In this document: positions 1 through 6,000 of the stretch, piece by piece
Layout: the number at the start of each line of letters is the position of its first letter
How positions within the stretch are numbered: the stretch's first letter is position 1
From: a virus
Length of the DNA stretch: 21,389 nucleotides
Direction: 5' to 3' (one strand)
Virus record (IMG/VR): IMGVR_UViG_3300027754_000503
Span: 1 to 21,389 of that record
Translations under genes and position numbers: made by a program
The notes under the pieces: generated by a model
Seen by the model: the letters and a program-made list of their open reading frames with translations, nothing else
The model's database searches: none
Told to the model about the DNA's origin: nothing

Positions 1-4
1 AACC

Positions 5-18
5 GGGGCTTCGGCCCC
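5..18. terminator. UUCG-capped hairpin at left edge
   Basis: GGGGC (5-9) pairs with GCCCC (14-18) around a TTCG tetraloop, giving the very stable C(UUCG)G cap. No T-run follows, so it may be a weak or Rho-assisted terminator for a gene lying left of the window, or a transcript-stabilising hairpin. The stem is seen directly; its role is inferred. Confidence 0.5.
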
Positions 19-37
19 CACTTACAGCGAGAATGAC

Positions 38-205
38 ATGACCAACGATGAATTCGAAGCGCTGGTTAGCAGCGACCTTGCAATGCTGGTCGCAGCAGCG
101 CAGGCAAAGCAGCGTGCTGCTGAACTGGCCCGTATCACCGAACTGGTAGCCGAGGGCATGAGCCTTGAGCAGGCTGTGCAAATGTTCGAAGGGGAACAAG
201 AATGA
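38..205 (+). CDS. Small helical hypothetical protein (55 aa)
   Basis: A 55-residue ORF beginning MTNDEFEALV. It is alanine- and glutamate-rich throughout and predicted almost entirely helical, with a heptad-like stretch (residues 10-40) followed by a second amphipathic helix (41-52). The ATG at 38 is chosen because the ATG at 33 meets a stop after two codons. A GCGAGA sequence at 28-33 is a possible weak ribosome site. The stop overlaps the next start as ATGA, so the two small ORFs are probably translated together. I recognise no family. It lies upstream of the terminase genes, where phages often carry small non-essential ORFs. Its reality rests on reading-frame coupling and natural-looking composition. 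Confidence 0.55.
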   Translation: MTNDEFEALVSSDLAMLVAAAQAKQRAAELARITELVAEGMSLEQAVQMFEGEQE

Positions 206-303
206 ACGACGACGAAGAGACGTTGATGGACAAACTGATCGTTGTTATAATATTCACAGCGTTCATTGCTGGTCTGGTTATGTTGCCGGACTTAATGCGT
301 TGA
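202..303 (+). CDS. Tiny single-pass membrane protein (33 aa)
   Basis: A 33-residue ORF with an acidic N-terminus (NDDEETLMD), one hydrophobic segment at about residues 12-28 (LIVVIIFTAFIAGLVML) and a short tail ending in Arg. The layout predicts one inner-membrane helix with the acidic end on one face. The start overlaps the preceding stop (ATGA at 202-205), and a GGGGAACAAGA sequence just upstream can act as the ribosome site. Small membrane peptides beside terminase genes are sometimes holin-like or superinfection factors, but nothing here identifies a function. The evidence is coupling plus a convincing transmembrane segment. Confidence 0.5.
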   Translation: MNDDEETLMDKLIVVIIFTAFIAGLVMLPDLMR

Positions 304-309
304 ACAGTT

Positions 310-326
310 CCCCGCACTTGGCGGGG
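310..326 (+). terminator. Terminator-like hairpin after small ORFs
   Basis: CCCCGC (310-315) pairs with GCGGGG (321-326) around a five-base loop, seven bases after the stop of the 33-codon ORF. The stem is strong but the downstream sequence has no T-run, so it is at best a partial terminator. Its position directly after a stop codon supports a 3'-end role. Confidence 0.5.
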
Positions 327-328
327 CC

Positions 329-460
329 ATAAGTCTAGGCATTGGCAGGACGAGGCCGGTCATGGCGAATGTAGTCGCGCTCTGGGTTGCAAACCATCGT
401 GTACGGCGCTTCATCCCGGTGCTCTGTGCGACTAGCTATCGCAACGGTGTCTAGACTTAT
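329..460. repeat. Nested inverted repeats in the non-coding gap before terS
   Basis: Within the 239-base non-coding gap (304-542), a perfect 10-bp inverted repeat, ATAAGTCTAG at 329-338 and CTAGACTTAT at 451-460, encloses a second stem. That stem is TAGTCGCGC (372-380) with GTGCGACTA (426-434): nine pairs, one of them G-T. A short inner stem (382-386 with 415-419) is also possible. The arrangement would fold as one long branched RNA or cruciform. It could be a structured leader, a small RNA, or part of a packaging recognition site, since these often lie next to terS. A 30-codon ORF (362-454) with a GAGG upstream lies inside but does not look protein-like. Confidence 0.55.
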
Positions 461-542
461 AGCGAACCAGCAGCGAAGAGAAACCCACTCGGTTTCGACC
501 GGCACACGAGGCCGGGGAACCAAACAAAACGCCGGAGCCGCA

Positions 543-1142
543 ATGACAGCTAAGAAGATACCCGCCAAGGCCATCAGAAGCCCCGCTACGCCTGTGAAGG
601 CCACAGCTAAGGGTAAGGTAGCTGCATCGCCCGCAAAGAGAACTGGAAGGCCATCAGGCTCTGGCTCTACCTACACAGACAGCATCGCATCCAGTATCTG
701 CGGACTGGTACTCAACGGGGTGCCACTGCGTCAAGTGTGCAGAATGCCGGGTATGCCAGCGTGGCGAACTGTTTACGATTGGTGCGACGATCACCCGCTC
801 TTCGCCGCACGCCTCGCGCAAGCCAGAGACCTTGGGTTCGATGCGCTGGCTGAAGAGGCGCTGGAGATTGCTGACACGCCGGTGATGGGTCACAAGCAGG
901 TGATGGGTGACGACAAGACAACGACGACCGTCGAGGATATGCTGGGTCACCGCAAGTTGCAGATCGAGACGAGGTTGAAACTGCTGGCCTGCTGGAACCC
1001 GAAGAAGTACGGGAACAAGGTGGCACTCGGCGGTGACGCAGGTAACCCGATCCAGATCGAGGCATCGACGGAGGCGCAGAGCCTGCTGGATGCCTTGCTG
1101 AAGCACGCAGAGCTAACGCAGCAGACCAAAGCCAGTGAGTGA
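543..1142 (+). CDS. terS: Terminase small subunit
   Basis: This is the DNA-recognition subunit of the packaging motor. The 199-residue protein has a basic Lys/Ala/Pro-rich tail (1-36) ending in KRTGRPSG. A helix-turn-helix region follows at about 45-85 (PLRQVCRMPGMPAWRTVYDW), then the helical core FAARLAQARDLGFDALAEEA (87-106) and a HRKLQIETRLKLLACWNPKKYGNK block (136-159). This is the Sf6/P22-type terminase small subunit pattern. The frame is open upstream to 387, but the ATG at 543 has a GGAG six bases before it and the upstream translation is not protein-like, so 543 is chosen. It overlaps the large subunit gene by eight bases. The histone-like tail is unusual and may bind DNA non-specifically. 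Confidence 0.9.
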   Translation: MTAKKIPAKAIRSPATPVKATAKGKVAASPAKRTGRPSGSGSTYTDSIASSICGLVLNGVPLRQVCRMPGMPAWRTVYDWCDDHPLFAARLAQARDLGFDALAEEALEIADTPVMGHKQVMGDDKTTTTVEDMLGHRKLQIETRLKLLACWNPKKYGNKVALGGDAGNPIQIEASTEAQSLLDALLKHAELTQQTKASE

Positions 1143-2553
1143 CCTTGCGACCGTACTGAGAGACCCAGAGGTTCAGAAGAGCCTCGCGTTAGTCAGTCCG
1201 GAGGCCCGCCTTGCATGGGCGTGGCGCATGACGTGGATACAGAAAGCCCACAAGCATCAGGCATTGCCTCCCGGTGATTGGTGGTCGATCTGGCTGATGC
1301 TTGCTGGCCGTGGTGCTGGCAAGACGCGCACTGCCGCAGAACAGATAGCTTGGTGGGCGTACAGTGAACCCGGCACCCGCTGGCTTGTTGCCGCCCCGAC
1401 TAGTGCTGACGTCAGGGCAACCTGCTTCGAAGGCGACTCAGGCCTGCTCACTATCGTCCCCAAGGGGCTGGTGGCGGACTACAACAAGACCTCGCACGAA
1501 CTCAGGTTGATCAACGGTTCCCTGATCAAGGGCATCCCGGCATCCGAGCCTGAGCGGTTCCGTGGGCCGCAGTTCCACGGGGCGTGGCTCGACGAGCTTG
1601 CGGCGTGGGACTACCTACAGGAGGCTTGGGATCAGATTCAGTTCGGCGTCCGACTGGGGACACGCACCCGCATCATTGCGACGACTACGCCAAAGCCGAA
1701 GGATCTGATTGTTGAGTTGATGGGCCGCGAGGGTGATGACGTTGTGCTGACGACCGCCTCGACCTACGCCAACCTCGACAACCTATCGGCGAATTTCCGC
1801 AAGCAGATCCTGAGCTACGAGGGTACGACGATAGGTCGGCAGGAGATCTACGCCGAGATCATCGACCCTGAAGAGAACGGCATCGTCAAGCGGGAGATGT
1901 TCCGGCTCTGGCCTGCCGGTAAGCCATTCCCGCCTTTCGAGTACATCATCCAGTCCTATGACGTAGCGACCAGCGAGAAGAGCCAGAACGATCCGACCGC
2001 CTGTATAACCTTTGGCGTCTTCAAGCCCTTGGACGGGCCTATGAGCGCGATGGTGATCGACTGCTGGCAGGACAGGCTCCAGTACCCTGACCTGCGCCCC
2101 AAGGTGATCGAGGAGTATGAGGCGGTCTACGGCGAAGGTAAAGAAAAGAAGCGGGTCGACCTGCTCCTGATCGAGGACAAGTCCGCAGGGATCAGCCTCA
2201 TCCAAGACCTCCAACGCGCCCACCTCCCTGTCCGGGCCTACAACCCCGGCAGGGCCGACAAGGTGCAGCGGTTGAACATCGTCAGCGCCATCATCGCCCG
2301 TGGCCGGGTGTGGATCCCTGAGAGCGACCGCAGGAAGGGGTTCGTCAAGGATTGGGCCGAGCAGTTCGTCAGCCAGATATGTGCGTTCCCCGACACGACT
2401 CATGACGACCTCGTTGACGCCTGTACGCAGGCCCTTCGGTACTTGAGGGACGGCGGCTGGCTGGAGGTGGACGCCCCGCCGAGGGACGACTACGACGACG
2501 AGGACTGGGTCGATAGCGGCAAGTCAAAGAAAGGCAACCCGTATGCGCAATGA
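1135..2553 (+). CDS. terL: Terminase large subunit
   Basis: This is the ATP-driven DNA translocase and headful or cos nuclease that docks on the portal. In the 472-residue protein the ATPase half shows Walker A GRGAGKTR (58-65), Walker B WLDE (151-154; D153 and catalytic E154) and a coupling motif ATTTPKP (182-188). The RNase H-like nuclease half shows its acidic residues at D276 (SYDVATS), E347 (LLIEDKSAG) and D424-D425 (THDDLVDA). Length and motif spacing are normal for phage TerL, so it should be active. It starts with GTG at 1135 inside the terS end (8-base overlap) without a good ribosome site, which implies translational coupling. The C-terminus (449-472) is acidic, then basic. Confidence 0.95.
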   Translation: MSDLATVLRDPEVQKSLALVSPEARLAWAWRMTWIQKAHKHQALPPGDWWSIWLMLAGRGAGKTRTAAEQIAWWAYSEPGTRWLVAAPTSADVRATCFEGDSGLLTIVPKGLVADYNKTSHELRLINGSLIKGIPASEPERFRGPQFHGAWLDELAAWDYLQEAWDQIQFGVRLGTRTRIIATTTPKPKDLIVELMGREGDDVVLTTASTYANLDNLSANFRKQILSYEGTTIGRQEIYAEIIDPEENGIVKREMFRLWPAGKPFPPFEYIIQSYDVATSEKSQNDPTACITFGVFKPLDGPMSAMVIDCWQDRLQYPDLRPKVIEEYEAVYGEGKEKKRVDLLLIEDKSAGISLIQDLQRAHLPVRAYNPGRADKVQRLNIVSAIIARGRVWIPESDRRKGFVKDWAEQFVSQICAFPDTTHDDLVDACTQALRYLRDGGWLEVDAPPRDDYDDEDWVDSGKSKKGNPYAQ

Positions 2554-2586
2554 AAATCAAAACGCCACCACCTACAAGGAGAGACC

Positions 2587-2751
2587 ATGACCCGAGATCA
2601 AATCAGAGACCAGATGTACGAAGAGTTTATTGGCCGCGAAGCGTATGAGGAAGATGAGGGTTGGAGCAAGGAAGTCTGGGATTGTGCATGGGATGCCTCA
2701 TGGAAGTTAAGAATTGATGAGGCAATTGCAGAGTGGAGGAACCGGGAATGA
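2587..2751 (+). CDS. Small acidic Trp-rich hypothetical protein (54 aa)
   Basis: A 54-residue ORF preceded by AAGGAG at 2576-2581 with good spacing to the ATG. It is acidic and has six tryptophans (for example EGWSKEVWDCAWDASWK), with a likely helical, amphipathic structure. Its stop overlaps the start of the next gene as ATGA. I do not recognise a family. A strong ribosome site plus coupling supports a genuine gene. It lies between terL and the giant polyvalent-type gene, a position where phages carry accessory ORFs. Confidence 0.65.
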   Translation: MTRDQIRDQMYEEFIGREAYEEDEGWSKEVWDCAWDASWKLRIDEAIAEWRNRE

Positions 2752-2978
2752 AGTGCGAGATACAGATTACTGGCGTGGACACAGACCGTCCAGAGATTAA
2801 GCTGACCCTATGCAAGGGCCGGTTTGAGATCGTGGCAACGGAGGGAACTGCGGGTTTCCTGACGAACCCTACGATGATGGACAACGGCAGGACGGTCGGG
2901 TCGAACAACACCGACTGGCTGCACGGTGCCTTGGACTGTTGGCTGACGACATACCTCAGTGGACTTGACAAGGTCTGA
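2748..2978 (+). CDS. Small hypothetical protein (76 aa)
   Basis: A 76-residue protein starting MKCEIQITGV. An upstream in-frame GTG at 2733 is possible, but the ATG at 2748 is preferred because it overlaps the previous stop (ATGA) and has GGAGG at 2735-2739 as ribosome site. The first 40 residues read as alternating beta strands (CEIQITGV, IKLTLCKG, RFEIVAT). The end, from about residue 55, is helical (WLHGALDCWLTTYLSGLDKV). No catalytic motif or membrane segment is visible and no family is recognised. It forms a two-gene coupled unit with its upstream neighbour. Confidence 0.7.
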   Translation: MKCEIQITGVDTDRPEIKLTLCKGRFEIVATEGTAGFLTNPTMMDNGRTVGSNNTDWLHGALDCWLTTYLSGLDKV

Positions 2979-3011
2979 TTGTTATGATCCGGGAAACTTG
3001 AGGCCCATACT

Positions 3012-6000
3012 ATGCTGCACGAACCTGTCAAGGCTTTGAAGCCACTGCCCATGCTGGAACTGCCAAAGATACCCGGAAAGGGTAGGGAGCAGACCTTGCA
3101 GGAGTGGCACGCTGCTGGTGGCAGTGTTCCGGTGCAGTACAAGAGCAGGCCTCATGTCTGGCACGCCAAGGTCAAGCAGTACGCTGACGGTGGCTCGGTA
3201 GGTGGTGAGGCTTACGGCAACGCCCCTGACAGCAGCGATAGCGGGGTAGTGCAGGACGCCCAGCACTTTGCTGATGGCGGCGTTATTCACATGGCTGGTG
3301 GCGGTAGGCTTGGCTCTGCCCCTAGTGGCCGTGGCCCAATGACCGCAGGACAGCCCAAGAGGCGCGAGGCCAGCATTACTGAGGCAGTGACGCAAGGTCT
3401 TCTTCCAATGCTGTACGGGGCCGCTAAAGGCTCCGCATCCCATGTTGGTGGCGTGGCGGGTGATCTTGAAAGCCTTGCACGAGAGGGCTTAAATTTTTCA
3501 TTTGGCCCCGGTGGCGTTAATCTTAGCGAGGAGACATTCCTTCCTACGTCAGAAGATGTGCGTGGATACCTACCTTCTTTGAAACGGTTTGGCCCAACGG
3601 TTGCAGGCGTTGAAGATATTGGTGCTGACCTTGGGCAAAACCTTGTTGGAATGATGTTTGACCCGGCTGCGTTTAGGGCGGCTACCAAAGGCGCGAAGGC
3701 TGTTGGGCGTGGAGCGCTTGACCTAGCGAAGTCTGATGCTGCTCATCGCGTAGTGCAGAAGGCCCTGTCGTCCCCGCTGATGGCCCCATCGCATCAGATG
3801 AGCGTAGTGAAGCAGCCCGGTGGAAACTGGCTGACGGGCAAGGTTGAGCATGATGTCAAGCACTTGAAGACCCCTCATGGTACGGACTATCTTGAAGCAG
3901 ATTTGCGTGATCTTCGGTCGCGGTTTGGTGATTTGCCAGCTTATGAAACGGCAGATAAAGAAATCCAAGCGTCAAAGGCGGCTGACAAGTGGGTTGATAG
4001 TAACCTGACCAAATACATCAAGAACGAGATGGGGTCACCCAAAGACCCGGTGCGTCAGTTGTTTGACCAGAAGGCGCTTGATATTGAGGCAAAGTACGCC
4101 AAAGACATAGAGCGTGCAGACCGTGTTGCCCAGCGTGCGGCTGATGAGCCTGATCCACAACGCAAAGCTAACCTTGAGCGTGAGTCTAGACGCCTTAGCA
4201 GTAAAGCATTGGCTGATGCTGAGTTGGCTGAACAACACATTACGCATCAAAAAGGTATTGAAGAAGACCAAGATTACTTTTCCTCTTCGCTTCAAGATCG
4301 GCGATTGAGGGAAGGATTCCCGCCATCCGGACTAGCTACGTCGAGGTCAGGCCAAGCATGGGAGCAAGTCTCTGACCAAGGTATTGAAGCAAGCCGTGCT
4401 GGCAATATTCAAAAGGCAGTGCAAGACGAAGATACGGTTAAAAGGGTAACACGAGCTTGGCTTGCAAAGCGTGATGCTTTGAATAATAATTTTGACGAGT
4501 TTCTTCGTGCTAGACCAAATTTAAATGAATCAGATATATATTCATTAAATAGAAGAACTACGCTTGATGACAAAGCAAGAATGACTGGAGATACAGAGTA
4601 TCAAAAATCAGCCAGCGAATATTATGACGCTCAACATGGGTGGTCAAGTGACGATGCACGACTTGGTAAAGAAAACCCTTGGATTAGCAAAGTTGATCCA
4701 GACAGTTCGGTGTATTCTTCTTTTACAAACCACCTCGGCTTTCACCATATCGTTGATGTACTGAAAGCAGACATGGCGGCAGGCCGCATTCGCCCTGAGC
4801 AACTGAACAAGATGAGCATGGAGCAAGCGGTTAGGCGTACTGCTGAGTATGACCTAGACGCTGCAAAGGCGGCGGCAGCAGCCCGAGCCAAGAGCTTGGA
4901 AAATATGCCCGTCCTCAAAGAATACCCAGAGGGCTACAAGTGGGTGCAGCTAACCGAGCCGGGGCAGTTCGCTCAAGAGTCTAACGTGATGGGCCACTCG
5001 GTACGTGGCTACGAACCGCCAAGAGGCCACCCTGAACACATCCCAGAGTCCGGGACTGAAGGAAGCGACTACTACGGTCACGGCGGATGGGACGCCATTA
5101 AGTCGGGTAAGGCAAAGATTTATTCTTTGCGTGATCCAGAGGGAATGTCCCATGCAACGGTTGAGACAAGCAACAAACCAGATTACGACAAAGCCGCAAG
5201 AATTATGGGTATTGACGACCCAACGCAAGCTGATATAGCCAGCCTTATAGCAGAAGGAAAACTGCCAAATTCAGAGCGCATTACCCAAATCAAAGGCAAG
5301 CGCAACGAAAAACCAAATGAACAGTATCAACCTTATGTTAGTGATTTTGTAAAATCAAACAACTGGGCTGATGTTGGTGATTTGGAAAATACTAATTTGG
5401 CAAAACTTGGCAAAAATTATGTAACACTTGATGAATTAAATGAAGCAAAAAAACCAGCACAAAAGTTTTTAGCTGAACATCCGGGTTTTGAAAAATTCCG
5501 TAACGCGCATGAAAAATTGTTTACTGAAGGGTATGGTAGTCCAGAATATCAAGCAAACGAAAAGATTCGTGGGCAACCAGTACACAAAGATATTCCGTAC
5601 ACATACTCTGATTTAAAAGCCGTATTGGAAAATCCTGAAGATTGGGCAGACAAAACAGTTGGGGCTGGTGAGATTCTGTCCAAACATTTGGAACTAATAG
5701 ATAAGGTTCGTCGGCTATATGGCGACTTGCCAGCAGAAAAAGTATCTGGTATGAAAGCTGGCGGTGAAGTCCATATGGCTGACGGCGGTGCAGCCTTTGG
5801 CAAGTACCCTGCGATGAAGGCCAGTACGTCTAAGGGCAAGAAGGAGGCACAGTACCGCCTGCCGCTTGATGTGGCCCGTGGCGCTGTTGCTGGTGTGCTT
5901 GGTATGCCCGGTGACCTTGAGACCCTTGGGCGGCTTGGCTTGAACTTTGCGTTCGGCCCCGGTGGTGTTGATGTCAGCAACAAATCATTCCTGCCAACGT

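Noticed and set aside
362-454. 30-codon plus-strand ORF with GAGG upstream
   Set aside because: Lies inside the nested stems, is very short and has no protein-like composition.
387-542. Upstream extension of the terS reading frame
   Set aside because: The upstream translation is not protein-like, while the ATG at 543 has a well-placed GGAG.
335-604. 89-codon minus-strand ORF with a hydrophobic start
   Set aside because: Its hydrophobic N-terminus is the antisense of the Lys/Ala-rich terS tail and no ribosome site precedes it. The nested repeats in the gap explain the region better, although its C-terminal part looks fairly natural.
1783-2403. 206-codon minus-strand ORF inside terL
   Set aside because: Antisense shadow of a certain gene; Asp/Leu/Val-rich composition typical of antisense reading.
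2965-2988. Possible promoter TTGACA and TATGAT before the giant gene
   Set aside because: The spacer is only 12 bases, too short for sigma70, and TTGACA lies inside the preceding coding region.
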